Shown here in pieces: positions 5,795 through 14,847 of a DNA stretch of 38,350 nucleotides. The translations under genes were made by a program, and so were the position numbers. This DNA comes from Streptomyces sp. JHA26 (GTDB lineage Bacteria > Actinomycetota > Actinomycetes > Streptomycetales > Streptomycetaceae), in contig NZ_BDJC01000061.1 of NCBI RefSeq assembly GCF_002005565.1, positions 1 to 38,350 on the forward strand, read 5' to 3'. A model generated the notes under the pieces. The model was not told the DNA's origin, did not search any database, and was given only the letters and a program-made list of their open reading frames with translations. Position 1 is the first letter of the stretch, and every line of letters starts with the position of its first letter.

Positions 5795-7993
5795 TCATTC
5801 CTCGCCGTCAAGCCCGGCGACGTCCCGGCCTGCGCAGATGGCCAGGACGTCGGCTCCGTAACGGTTGAACTTGCGTGCCCCGACCCCGGGGATCCTCGCC
5901 AGTTCGTGTTCGTCCTCCGGCACGGACTCGGCGATCGCCATCAGCGTCTTGTCCGTGAAGACGCAGAACGCGGGCTGCCCGCTGCGCCTCGCCTGGACCG
6001 CCCGCCACTCGCGCAACCGCTCGTAGACGCCCTCGTCCATGTCGGACGGACAGTCCTCGCAGCGCATCAGCTTCATCTCGCCGGCCTCGGTGAGCGTGCG
6101 GCCGCAGACCCGGCAGCGGGCCGGGGTCCGCCGGGCGCGCCGTGGTGCGACGACCGTGGTGCCGCGTCCGAAGCCGCGCTCCACACCGCCCGGACCGCCG
6201 GCGGACGCGTGTGCGCCGGCCGGGGCCGAACCGGGCCGCAGTCCCTTGAGGAACCGGCTGGGGCGGCGGTTCGGGCGGCCGCCGGGCGAGCGGGCGAGCG
6301 CCCAGGAGAGATGCAGGCGCTCGCGGGCGCGGGTGACGCCGACGTAGAGGAGGCGGCGTTCCTCCTCGATCTGCTCGTCGGTCTTTGCGTAGGTGATCGG
6401 CATCATGCCCTCGGCGACGCCCACCAGAAAGACGACGTCCCACTCCAGGCCCTTGGCCGAGTGCAGCGAGGCGAGGGTGACGCCCTGCACGGTCGGCGGG
6501 TGCTGGGCGCCCGCCCGCTCGTCCAGTTCCGCGACGAGGTCGCCCAGGGTGGCACCCGGCTGGGCGGCGGCGAAGTCCTGGGCGAGGGAGACCAGGGCGG
6601 CCAGCGACTCCCAGCGCTCCCGGACGGCACCGGATCCCGCCGGGGGCTGCGGTGTCCAGCCCTCCCCCGACAGCACCGCGCGCACCTGGGACGGCAGGTC
6701 GACGGCGTCGTCGAGGAGGTGGTCGTTGCCGCCGAAGCGCGCGGCGGCCCGCAGGGCGCTGCCGGCCTTGCGCACCTCGGGACGGTCGAAGAAGCGTTCC
6801 GCGCCCCGCAGCTGGTAGGGGACGCCGGCGTCGGCGAGGGCCTGCTCGTAGGTCTCGGACTGGGAGTTCGTACGGAACAGGACCGCGATCTCCGCGGCGG
6901 GGACGCCCGCGTCGACGAGCTCGCGGATGCGACGGGCCGTGCCCTCGGCCTCGGCCGGTTCGTCGGGGTACTCGGTGTAGACGGGCTCGGGACCCGGGGG
7001 GCGCTGGGAGACCAGCTCCAGACGGTGGTCGGCGGCCCGGCCGCGGGCCTGGGCGAGCAGGCCGTTGGCGAGGTGGACGACCTGGGGGGTGGAGCGGTAG
7101 TCGCGGACCAGCTTGACGACGGTGGCGCCGGGATGACGGACACGGAAGTCGAGCAGGTGGTCGGGGGTTGCTCCCGTGAACGAGTAGATCGTCTGACTGG
7201 CGTCGCCGACGACGCACACGTCGTCGCGGTCGCCGAGCCACAGCTCCAGCAGACGCTGCTGGAGGGGGCTGACGTCCTGGTACTCGTCGACCACGAAGTG
7301 CTGGTACTGGGCGCGGACCTGCTCGGCGACGTCGTGGCGGTCCTGGAGGACGGCCACCGTGAGCAGCAGCACGTCCTCGAAGTCGATGACGCCGCGCTCC
7401 CGCTTGAGGTTCTCGTAGGCGGAGTAGAGCTGGGCGATCTCCGCGGCGTCGCGGGGCGCCTCGCGGCCGGCCTTGGCCGCGGCGGGGGCGTAGTCGGCGG
7501 GAACGGTCTGGGTGACCTTCGCCCACTCGATCTCGGAGGTGACGTCGCGCAGCTCGCCCCGGTCGAGACGCAGGTGGCAGGCGGCGGCCGCGTCGGCGAC
7601 GAGCTGGATCTTGCGGTCGACGAGCCGGGGCAGGGAGCCACCGATCGCTTTCGGCCAGAAGTACTGGAGCTGGCGCAGCGCCGCCGAGTGGAAGGTCCGG
7701 GCCTGGACGCCTGTCGCGCCGAGCTGGCGCAACCGGCCGCGCATCTCTCCGGCGGCGCGGTTGGTGAAGGTGACGGCGAGCACGCTGGAGGGCTGGAGGA
7801 TCCCGGCGCGCACCCCGTAGGCGATGCGGTGGGTGATCGCCCGGGTCTTGCCGGTTCCGGCGCCGGCCAGCACGCACACCGGGCCGCGCAGGGCGGTGGC
7901 CACCTCGCGCTGCTCGGGGTCGAGCCCTTCGAGCACCGCGTCGGCCGAGTCCGGTACCTGCGGGAAAAGGGTGGAGTGCGTTGCTGCTGTCAC
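5795..7993 (-). CDS. uvrD2: UvrD2-type ATP-dependent DNA helicase with HRDC domain
   Basis: This superfamily 1A helicase of about 732 residues translocates 3'-5' on DNA for repair. The motor motifs are in order: Walker A GAGTGKT (about 44-50), VDEYQD, GDASQTIYSFTGA, an RDYRSTP stretch, HSAKGLEWD and YVGVTRARERL. Behind the motor lies a four-cysteine element (CRVCG, then CEDCP) and a C-terminal HRDC domain ending ARIPGVGARKFNRYG. This motor, tetracysteine and HRDC order is that of mycobacterial UvrD2. I take GTG 7993 (VTAATHST) as the start; an upstream in-frame GTG at 8047 would add 18 poorly conserved residues and neither has a good ribosome binding site. Confidence 0.93.
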   Translation of the reverse strand: MTAATHSTLFPQVPDSADAVLEGLDPEQREVATALRGPVCVLAGAGTGKTRAITHRIAYGVRAGILQPSSVLAVTFTNRAAGEMRGRLRQLGATGVQARTFHSAALRQLQYFWPKAIGGSLPRLVDRKIQLVADAAAACHLRLDRGELRDVTSEIEWAKVTQTVPADYAPAAAKAGREAPRDAAEIAQLYSAYENLKRERGVIDFEDVLLLTVAVLQDRHDVAEQVRAQYQHFVVDEYQDVSPLQQRLLELWLGDRDDVCVVGDASQTIYSFTGATPDHLLDFRVRHPGATVVKLVRDYRSTPQVVHLANGLLAQARGRAADHRLELVSQRPPGPEPVYTEYPDEPAEAEGTARRIRELVDAGVPAAEIAVLFRTNSQSETYEQALADAGVPYQLRGAERFFDRPEVRKAGSALRAAARFGGNDHLLDDAVDLPSQVRAVLSGEGWTPQPPAGSGAVRERWESLAALVSLAQDFAAAQPGATLGDLVAELDERAGAQHPPTVQGVTLASLHSAKGLEWDVVFLVGVAEGMMPITYAKTDEQIEEERRLLYVGVTRARERLHLSWALARSPGGRPNRRPSRFLKGLRPGSAPAGAHASAGGPGGVERGFGRGTTVVAPRRARRTPARCRVCGRTLTEAGEMKLMRCEDCPSDMDEGVYERLREWRAVQARRSGQPAFCVFTDKTLMAIAESVPEDEHELARIPGVGARKFNRYGADVLAICAGRDVAGLDGEE

Positions 7994-8160
7994 ACCGCCA
8001 TGCTGCCAGGTCGGGGGTGACGGGTGCGTCGGGCCGTCCACAGGCACGCACCGATGGTCGTACTGATGCGACGAGTGTCACGCCCCGGGAATGGCGGCGC
8101 CGCCACGGACGTTCTCCTCCTGCGACCTCATCCCCGAGCCGCCGAAGGAGCACGAGAGAC

Positions 8161-8403
8161 ATGCCGGGCACTGTGACGATGTACAGCACCACGTGGTGCG
8201 GCTACTGCCGTCGGCTGAAGAGCCAGATGGACCGCGAAGGCATCGCGTACACCGAGATCAACATCGAGCAGGACCCGGACTCCGCCGCGTTCGTGGAGAA
8301 GGCGAATGGCGGGAACCAGACGGTTCCCACCGTGCTCTTCCCCGACGGCTCGACGCTGACGAACCCGTCGCTGGCGCAGGTGAAGCAGAAGATCGGCGTC
8401 TGA
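8161..8403 (+). CDS. mrx1: Mycoredoxin (glutaredoxin-like protein)
   Basis: This 80-residue thioredoxin-fold protein has the redox motif TTWCGYCRRLK (Cys at about 13 and 16), the cis-Pro motif TVPTV and a following FPDG loop. Mycoredoxin-1 reduces mycothiol mixed disulfides on proteins and couples to mycothiol and its reductase in the cytoplasm. The start ATG has AAGGAG 12-17 nt upstream. It is divergent from uvrD2 and convergent with nudC. The mycobacterial homologue is also next to uvrD2. Confidence 0.93.
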   Translation: MPGTVTMYSTTWCGYCRRLKSQMDREGIAYTEINIEQDPDSAAFVEKANGGNQTVPTVLFPDGSTLTNPSLAQVKQKIGV

Positions 8404-8420
8404 GCGGTTCGGCGTGCGGT

Positions 8421-8456
8421 GAAGGGGCGGCTCCCTGTGTGGGGGGCCGCCCCTTC
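8421..8456. terminator. Hairpin terminator between mycoredoxin and nudC
   Basis: A 10-bp perfect stem GAAGGGGCGG (8421-8430) pairs with CCGCCCCTTC (8447-8456) around a 16-nt loop. It lies between two convergent genes and can terminate both. Confidence 0.75.
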
Positions 8457-8469
8457 GGCGTGTTCCGTC

Positions 8470-9414
8470 TCAGACGAGGCCGCGGGTCGGCAGCGGCTTG
8501 CCGTACCAGAGCTCGATCAGGCGGGCCGCGATCGAGATGCCGTAGGGCGGGAGCACCTCGCCGGACTCGAAGGCGGCGCCCAGTTCCTCGCGGGAGAACC
8601 AGCGGGCCTCGTGGATCTCGTCGCCGTCGACGTTGATGTCCGTCGAGGTGGCGCGGGCCATGAAGCCCAGCATGAGGCTGGACGGGAAGGGCCAGGGCTG
8701 GCTGGCGACGTACTCGACGGGGCCGACGGCGATGCCGACCTCCTCGTAGACCTCGCGGCGCACCGACTGCTCGATGGACTCCCCGGGCTCCACGAAACCG
8801 GCGAGCGTCGAGAAGCGGCCCTCGGGCCAGTGGACCTGGCGGCCGAGCAGGATGCGGTCGTCCGCGTCCGTGACGGCCATGATCACGGCGGGGTCGGTGC
8901 GCGGGTAGTGCTCGGCGCCGCAGGCGGGGCAGCGGCGGATGTGGCCGGCCGCGGCGATGACGGTGCGCTCGCCGCAGCGGGAGCAGAACCGGTGCAGGCG
9001 CTGCCAGTTCTCCAGGGCGACCGCGTGGGTCATCAGGCCCGCGTCGCGGGGCGACAGGAGCAGGCCGGCCTCGCGCAGCCCCGCCGGGCGCGCGGACTGG
9101 TCCATGCGGCCGGGCAGGGAGTCCTTCTGGAGGGCGAAGTAGCTGACGCCGTCCTCGTCGGTGCCCAGGAAGTACCGGTGCGCCTCGGTGAGCGGGGCCT
9201 CGAAGGAGGGGGTCATGACGAGTTCGGTGCGCCCGTCGGGCGTCTCGTCGATGAGGACCTGGCCGCCGGAGACCACGAAGCAGCGCGTCGAGGGGTGGCT
9301 CCAGGCCGCCGCGAGCCAGGCCTCGTCGAGCCGGTGGTGGGCTGCTCGGTCGATGCCGTTCGGGGCGGTGAGCGAGATGGGACGGTCGGCGGTGTGGTCG
9401 GTCCAGGTGGTCAC
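8470..9414 (-). CDS. nudC: NAD(H) pyrophosphatase NudC
   Basis: This Nudix hydrolase has about 314 residues. It carries a zinc ribbon (FCSRCGE, then RRCPACGAEHYPR), the Nudix box GFVEPGESIEQSVRREVYEE (given in part) and the NudC-specific SQPWPFPSSLM motif just after it. NudC hydrolyses NADH and NAD to mononucleotides and removes NAD caps from RNA. I choose GTG 9414 (MTTWTDHT), which has GGAAG 7-11 nt upstream; an upstream TTG at 9426 would sit on the ribosome binding site. It is the first of a minus-strand set running from AdnA toward nudC. Confidence 0.93.
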   Translation of the reverse strand: MTTWTDHTADRPISLTAPNGIDRAAHHRLDEAWLAAAWSHPSTRCFVVSGGQVLIDETPDGRTELVMTPSFEAPLTEAHRYFLGTDEDGVSYFALQKDSLPGRMDQSARPAGLREAGLLLSPRDAGLMTHAVALENWQRLHRFCSRCGERTVIAAAGHIRRCPACGAEHYPRTDPAVIMAVTDADDRILLGRQVHWPEGRFSTLAGFVEPGESIEQSVRREVYEEVGIAVGPVEYVASQPWPFPSSLMLGFMARATSTDINVDGDEIHEARWFSREELGAAFESGEVLPPYGISIAARLIELWYGKPLPTRGLV

Positions 9415-9574
9415 GGGTGCTTCCAACTCCCCCGGTGAGCGGTTGGTGGTTCGGCAGGTGGTTCAGCGGGTCGTACGGCGGGTGGTGACCGGGGCCGGGA
9501 GGGCCGGCGGTGCGGGGCTGTCCTTTCGGTGCGCCGCGCACGCGATGCCGGCCCGGCCCGGGCCGAGCGGGGGC

Positions 9575-10987
9575 TCAGGGTGCGTGGCGCCAGTGCTCCG
9601 CCAGGTCGCCCCACAGGTGGGCGGAGGTTTCGACGCCCTTGAGGAGCAGGTCGAGCTCGACCTTCTCGTTCGGGGCGTGCCAGCCGTCGGACGGGACGGA
9701 GATGCCGAGGAAGAGCACCGGTGCGCCGAGGACCTCCTGGAGGTCGGCGGCCGGTCCGGATCCGCCTTCGCGGGTGAAGCGGACCGGTTTTTCGAAGGCC
9801 CGGCCCATGGCGCGGACCACGGACTGCAGCGCCGGGTGGTCCAGCGGTGTCAGGCAGGGGCGCGTGGCCGATCCGAAGGTGATCTCGCAGCGGACGCCGG
9901 CCGGCACCTGCTCGGCCGCCCAGGCACGGACGGCCTTCTCCACGTGGTCGGGGTCCTGTCCCGCGACCAGGCGGAAGGAGAGCTTCACCATGGCGGAGGA
10001 CGGGATGATCGTCTTGCTGCCGGGGCCCTGGTAGCCGCCGCCGATGCCGTTGACCTCGGCGGTGGGGCGGGCCCAGATGCGTTCCAGGGTGGTGTGGCCG
10101 GCCTCGCCGTGGGCGGCGTACGACCTGGCCGTGCGCAGCCACTGCTCCTCGTCGAAGGGCAGCTCGGCGAAGAGGTCGCGTTCGCGGTCGGTGAGTTCGA
10201 TCACGCCGTCGTAGAAGCCGGGGACCGCCACGCGCGCGTGCTCGTCGTGCAGGGCGGCCACCAGGCGGGCGGCGGCCGTGGCCGGGTTGGGGACCGCGCC
10301 GCCGAAGGAGCCCGAGTGGATGTCCTGGTCGGGTCCGTGCAGCCGGATCTCGCACTCGGCGAGGCCGCGCATGCCGGTGCACACCGTGGGGGTGTCTTCG
10401 GACCACATGCCGGTGTCGGAGACGATCACCGCGTCGGCGGCGAGGCGCTCGGCGCGCTCCTCGACGAGGGCGCGGAAGTGCGGGGAGCCGGACTCCTCCT
10501 CGCCCTCGATCAGCAGCTTGAGGTTCACCGCCGGTGCGGTGCGGCCGGTGGCGGCGAGGTGGGCGCGGACGCCGAGTGTGTGGAAGAACACCTGACCCTT
10601 GTCGTCGGCGGCACCGCGCGCGTAGAGGCGGCCGTCGCGGACGACGGGCTCGAAGGGGTCGCTGTGCCAGCCGTCCTCGCGGGCCGCCGGCTGCACGTCG
10701 TGGTGACCGTAGACGAGGACCGTCGGTGCGGCGGGGTCGCCGGAGGGCCACTCGGCGAAGACGGCCGGGGCGCCTGCGGTGGGCCAGACCTCTGCGGTCG
10801 GGAAACCGGTCTCCTTCAGCTTGGCGGCGAGCCAGTCGGCGCTGCGGCGTACGTCGGACGCGTGGGCGGGCTGGGCCGACACGGACGGGATGCGCAGCCA
10901 TTCGGCGAGGTCGTCGAGGAAGACGGCGCGGTGGTGCCCGATGTACGTACGGACGGCGCTGACGGCGTTGTCAACGGGGTGGCTCAT
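9575..10987 (-). CDS. M20-family metallodipeptidase
   Basis: This 470-residue cytoplasmic zinc peptidase resembles dipeptidases of the CNDP/PepV-like M20 branch. Expected metal and catalytic residues are present: VYGHHDVQP (His and Asp), YARGAADDKG (bridging Asp), IEGEEESGS (the catalytic Glu pair), the SDTGMW Asp, and WHAPNE near the C-terminus (final His). The insertion between them is the lid and dimerisation domain. The start is ATG 10987 (MSHPVDNAV). A TAGGCT -10 box ends 7 nt before it and overlaps the adnB stop codon, suggesting leaderless transcription in addition to read-through. Its substrate is probably small dipeptides, and a link to the DNA-repair genes is not evident. Confidence 0.9.
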   Translation of the reverse strand: MSHPVDNAVSAVRTYIGHHRAVFLDDLAEWLRIPSVSAQPAHASDVRRSADWLAAKLKETGFPTAEVWPTAGAPAVFAEWPSGDPAAPTVLVYGHHDVQPAAREDGWHSDPFEPVVRDGRLYARGAADDKGQVFFHTLGVRAHLAATGRTAPAVNLKLLIEGEEESGSPHFRALVEERAERLAADAVIVSDTGMWSEDTPTVCTGMRGLAECEIRLHGPDQDIHSGSFGGAVPNPATAAARLVAALHDEHARVAVPGFYDGVIELTDRERDLFAELPFDEEQWLRTARSYAAHGEAGHTTLERIWARPTAEVNGIGGGYQGPGSKTIIPSSAMVKLSFRLVAGQDPDHVEKAVRAWAAEQVPAGVRCEITFGSATRPCLTPLDHPALQSVVRAMGRAFEKPVRFTREGGSGPAADLQEVLGAPVLFLGISVPSDGWHAPNEKVELDLLLKGVETSAHLWGDLAEHWRHAP

Positions 10988-10994
10988 GCTCACG

Positions 10995-11000
10995 AGCCTA
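10995..11000 (-). promoter_or_regulatory. -10 box for the M20 dipeptidase, overlapping the adnB stop
   Basis: TAGGCT on the minus strand, whose first three bases are the adnB TAG stop, is followed by seven bases and then the ATG at 10987. The geometry fits a leaderless transcript. No convincing -35 hexamer is seen. Confidence 0.35.
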
Positions 11001-14000
11001 TCGGCCCGCGCGGACACCCCGACCGTGCGGTTCGTCACCGACCGGCTCGCCGAGCAGCAGGCGCTCCAGCGCGGCACGGTCCGGCAGGCCGTCGGGGCGC
11101 ACGGCTTCGCCGCTGCGTACGTACAGGAAGGTGGCCGTCACCGATTCCAGCGGCACCCGCTGCTGCTCGGCCCAGGCGAGGCGGTACACGGCGAGCTGGA
11201 GCGGGTCGGCGGTGCCGTCGCGGCTCGTCTTCCAGTCGACGATCTCGTACGTCGCCGCCGGGCCCTCGCCCTGCTTGTAGACGGCGTCGATCCGGCCGCG
11301 TACGACGCGTCCGGCGAGCGTGAGCTGGAAGGGTGCCTCGACGCGGTACGGGGTGCGGTGCGCGTACTCGGTGCGTTCGAAGGCGTCCTTGAGGAACTCC
11401 AGGTCGCGTTCGTCGGCGATCTCGGCCTCGCTGCCGGGCAGCTCCTCCGGCTCCAGCATGGGCAGCGTCAGCGCTTCGAAGCGGGACTCGACCCAGGCGT
11501 GGAAGCGGGTGCCGCGGCGGGCGGCGGGCTGGGGCGGGCGGGGCATGGGGCGGGCCAGCTCCTGGGCGAAGCCGTCGGGGTCGGCGGCCAGGTGCAGCAG
11601 CTGGGAGGCGGTCAACGACGCCGGGAGGCGCACCTCGGTGACGCTCTCACGGGCGCGCAGCAGCTCGCCGGTGAGGGCGTCCAGGTCGCGGTCCCAGGAG
11701 GCGACGGTGCGGGCCTCCTCGGGCGTGAGGCGGGCGGCGGGGATGTCCCGGGGGGCGGGGTCCGGCAGGGGCGGCTGGGGGCGGGGGACGCCGGTGCCGC
11801 CGAGATGCGGCGGGGGCGGCGCCTGGTGCGGGATCACCGGGCGCGCGGCGGGGCGGCCGGGCGGCCGGGAGTCCCCGTGGGCGGAGTCCTCCGGGGAGTC
11901 GGGATCCTCGTCGACGGGCAGGGCGTCCTCGTCGGCGGGGACGGCGTCCTCACCGACGGGGAAGGCGTCCTCGAATACTCCTTCGAAGTCCTCCTCGAAA
12001 GGGTCCTCCGGGTCGGGGAAGGGCTCGTCGTCCTCGGGGGGCGGCGGCCAGTCCGGGTCGTCGTAGGTGTCCGGGTCGTGCGTGGCGGTGGGCCGGCCGT
12101 CGTCCTGGGAGGCCAGGCGGTCCAGGTGGGCGAGGACCGTCTCGGCGGCGGACCGGCGCAGGGCGAGGGCCTCGTCGTCCAGGGGCAGGGGCCAGGCCCG
12201 GTCGGCGGTGGCCTCGAGGAGGGCCGGGTTCTCCTCGTCCTCGGCGGGTTCGTCCGCCCACGCCTCGATCTCGCCGTACCCGGCGGCGCAGTGGTCGTAC
12301 AGGGCCCGGAGGAAGTCGGACGGTCCGCGTGGCTTCTTCTGGCTGGGGCACCAGTGGCCGGAGCCCAGGAGCAGGGAGCGGGGGCGGGTGAAGGTGACGT
12401 AGCCGAGGCGGAGTTCCTCGGTGTGCTGGTGCTCCTTCATGGCCTCGTGGAAGGTCTTCAGGCCCCGTGAGTCCCAGGAGGGGACGTCGGGCAGGGTGTC
12501 GGCGTCGCCCCGCAGCGCGTGCGGCAGCACCTTGGCCTGGGCGGTCCACTTCTCGCGGCCCTGTCCGCTGGGGAAGGTGCCGGTGACGAGCCCGGGGACG
12601 GCGACGACGTCCCACTCCAGGCCCTTGGACTTGTGCGCGGTGAGCACCTTGACGGTGTTCTCGCCGCCGGGCAGGGCGTTGTCGAGGCCCTTCTCGTACT
12701 GGGCGGCGGTGCGCAGGAAGCCGAGGAAGGCGAGCAGGGTGGCCTCGCCGTCGCTCGCGGCGAAGGAGGCGGCGACGTCCAGGAAGTTCGACAGGGTCTC
12801 GCGGCGGCGGGCGGCCAGGGCGTGCGGGGACGCCGACAGCTCGACCTCCAGGCCGGTGGTGGCGAGGACGCGGTGCAGGACGTCCATCAGGGGGTCGGAC
12901 AGGGCCCGGCGCAGGTCGCGCAGCTCGGCGGCCAGGCGGGCGAACCGTATGCGCGCTTCCGGCGAGAAGGGCAGTCCGTCGTCGTCCCCGGTGCCGTCGA
13001 GCGGGGTCTCCAGGAAGGTGTCGAGGGCGTCGGCGAGGGAGATCACCTCGGACGGGTCGACGCCTTCGACGGCCTCGGCGAGCCGCCGGTCGGGGTCCTC
13101 GTCGCCGGCCACGCGCGCGTGGCTCACGAGCAGCCGGGCCCGGCGTCCCAGGAGGGCGAGGTCGCGCGGGCCGATGCGCCAGCGCGGGCCGGTGAGCAGG
13201 CGGACCAGGGCGGCGTTGGCGCCGGGGTCCTGGAGGACCTCGCAGACGGCGACCAGGTCGGCCACCTCGGGCAGGTGCAGCAGGCCGGACAGGCCCACGA
13301 CCTCGACGGGGACGTCGCGGGCCACCAGCGCGCCCTGGATCTCGGCGAAGTCGGTCGCCGTGCGGCACAGGACGGCGATCTCCCCGGGCGCCTTGCCGGT
13401 GTGGACGAGGTGGGCGACGGAGTCGGCGATCCAGTCGATCTCCTCGGCGTGCGTGCGCAGGAGGGCGCAGCGGACCGTGCCGTCGCGTTCGGCGCCGGGG
13501 GCGGGGCGCAGGGCCTCCACGCCCGCGTGCATGGCGCGCAGGGGTTCGGCGAGGCCGTTGGCGAGGTCGAGGAGGCGTCCGCCGCTGCGGCGGTTCTCGC
13601 TGAGCGCCTGGCGGGTGGCGGGGCGGCCGTCGGCGTGCGCGAAGTGCTCCGGGAAGTCGTCGAGGTTGGCGACGGAGGCGCCGCGCCAGCCGTAGATCGC
13701 CTGGCAGGGGTCGCCGACCGCGGTCACGGGGTGGCCGGTGCCGCCGCCGAACAGGCCGGCGAGGAGGATGCGCTGGGCCACCGAGGTGTCCTGGTACTCG
13801 TCGAGCAGTACGACCCGGAACTCGTCGCGCAGGACGCGGCCCACCTCGGGGAGGCCGGCGAGCTGGGCGGACAGGGCGATCTGGTCGCCGAAGTCGAGGA
13901 GGTCGCGTTCGCGTTTGGCGGCCCGGTAGCGGATCACCAGGTCGGCGAGTTCGCGGCGGGCGGCCGCGGCCTCGGGGACCTTGCGCAGGTCGGCGTTGGT

Positions 14001-14609
14001 GAGCCTGGCGCCCTGGAGGGTGGTCAGGAGGTCCGCGTCCCAGGCCCGCAGTTCCTCGGGGCGTACGAGGTGTTCGGCGAGCTCGGCGTCGAGGGCGAGG
14101 AGGTCGCCGACCAGGTCGGCGAAGGAACGGGTGAGCGCCGGATACGGTCCGGGTGCCTCGCGCAGCACGCGCGCGGCCAGCTGGAAGCGGGTGGCGTCGG
14201 CGAGCAGGCGGGACGTCGGCTCCAGTCCGAGTCGCAGGCCGTGGTCGGTCAGCAGGCGACCCGCGAAGGCGTGGTACGTGGAGATCACCGGCTCGCCCGG
14301 CGGATCGTCCGGGTCGATGGCATCGGGATCGGTGACGCCGGCCCGGACGAGGGCCTTGCGGACGCGTTCGGCGAGTTCGCCGGCCGCCTTGTTGGTGAAG
14401 GTGAGGCCGAGCACCTGCTCGGGGGCGACCTGGCCGGTGCCGACCAGCCACACCACGCGCGCCGCCATCACCGTCGTCTTGCCCGACCCGGCTCCGGCCA
14501 CGATCACCTGCGGGGCGGGAGGCGCGACGATGCAGGCCGTCTGCTCCGGGGTGAAGGGGATCCCGAGGAGCTCCTTGAGCTGCTCGGGATCGGAGATACG
14601 GGCGGGCAC
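10998..14609 (-). CDS. adnB: AdnB-type helicase-nuclease subunit
   Basis: This protein of about 1200 residues has an N-terminal UvrD-like motor (Walker A GAGSGKTT, LLDEYQDTS, GDPCQAIYGWRGA, HKSKGLEWD) and a C-terminal RecB-like nuclease. The nuclease shows an early His (GTRFHAWVE), Asp in RGRIDAVY, the DxK pair in EIVDWKTS and QxxxY in QLAVYRLA. In mycobacteria AdnA and AdnB form a dimeric motor-nuclease that resects double-strand breaks, and both subunits have this layout. Between motor and nuclease lies an unusual linker of about 95 residues that is acidic and then Pro-rich. The preferred start is GTG 14609 (MPARISDPEQ), 7 nt after a TAGCCT -10 box; GTG 14633 and ATG 14756 are alternatives. 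Confidence 0.92.
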   Translation of the reverse strand: MPARISDPEQLKELLGIPFTPEQTACIVAPPAPQVIVAGAGSGKTTVMAARVVWLVGTGQVAPEQVLGLTFTNKAAGELAERVRKALVRAGVTDPDAIDPDDPPGEPVISTYHAFAGRLLTDHGLRLGLEPTSRLLADATRFQLAARVLREAPGPYPALTRSFADLVGDLLALDAELAEHLVRPEELRAWDADLLTTLQGARLTNADLRKVPEAAAARRELADLVIRYRAAKRERDLLDFGDQIALSAQLAGLPEVGRVLRDEFRVVLLDEYQDTSVAQRILLAGLFGGGTGHPVTAVGDPCQAIYGWRGASVANLDDFPEHFAHADGRPATRQALSENRRSGGRLLDLANGLAEPLRAMHAGVEALRPAPGAERDGTVRCALLRTHAEEIDWIADSVAHLVHTGKAPGEIAVLCRTATDFAEIQGALVARDVPVEVVGLSGLLHLPEVADLVAVCEVLQDPGANAALVRLLTGPRWRIGPRDLALLGRRARLLVSHARVAGDEDPDRRLAEAVEGVDPSEVISLADALDTFLETPLDGTGDDDGLPFSPEARIRFARLAAELRDLRRALSDPLMDVLHRVLATTGLEVELSASPHALAARRRETLSNFLDVAASFAASDGEATLLAFLGFLRTAAQYEKGLDNALPGGENTVKVLTAHKSKGLEWDVVAVPGLVTGTFPSGQGREKWTAQAKVLPHALRGDADTLPDVPSWDSRGLKTFHEAMKEHQHTEELRLGYVTFTRPRSLLLGSGHWCPSQKKPRGPSDFLRALYDHCAAGYGEIEAWADEPAEDEENPALLEATADRAWPLPLDDEALALRRSAAETVLAHLDRLASQDDGRPTATHDPDTYDDPDWPPPPEDDEPFPDPEDPFEEDFEGVFEDAFPVGEDAVPADEDALPVDEDPDSPEDSAHGDSRPPGRPAARPVIPHQAPPPPHLGGTGVPRPQPPLPDPAPRDIPAARLTPEEARTVASWDRDLDALTGELLRARESVTEVRLPASLTASQLLHLAADPDGFAQELARPMPRPPQPAARRGTRFHAWVESRFEALTLPMLEPEELPGSEAEIADERDLEFLKDAFERTEYAHRTPYRVEAPFQLTLAGRVVRGRIDAVYKQGEGPAATYEIVDWKTSRDGTADPLQLAVYRLAWAEQQRVPLESVTATFLYVRSGEAVRPDGLPDRAALERLLLGEPVGDEPHGRGVRAGR

Positions 14610-14616
14610 GTCGAAG

Positions 14617-14639
14617 AGGCTAGCGGCGGTCACTGACAG
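14617..14639 (-). promoter_or_regulatory. PafBC-type DNA-damage promoter of adnB
   Basis: Read on the minus strand the element is CTGTCAGTG, 8 nt, TAGCCT. It matches the RecA-independent damage promoter TTGTCRGTG-N8-TANNNT at eight of nine upstream positions, with exact spacing and -10 box. Seven bases after the -10 box is GTG 14609, in frame with adnB, so the transcript would be leaderless. The promoter covers an alternative upstream start at 14633. Confidence 0.7.
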
Positions 14640-14847
14640 CGGACGCCGAGAGCGCGGTGCGGGCGGGGAGAAGCGCAGGTCAGCGTGTGGGGTGCGACTG
14701 GTCACACCGGTCGCGCCGGTCCCTGGCGGCCGGTCGCACCGGTCGCGCCGCTCCATGGCGTCCTGTCCCTTGGGCCGCTCCGCCTCCCTGGCGTCCGGTC
14801 CCGCGGGCCGCGCCGCGTCCAGGCGTGCCGTCCGTCCCCGGACCGCG

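Noticed and set aside
5339..8020. Very long open frame (almost 900 codons) on the plus strand opposite uvrD2
   Set aside because: It is a mirror of the helicase frame caused by high GC. It has no domain motifs, while the minus strand shows every helicase motif.
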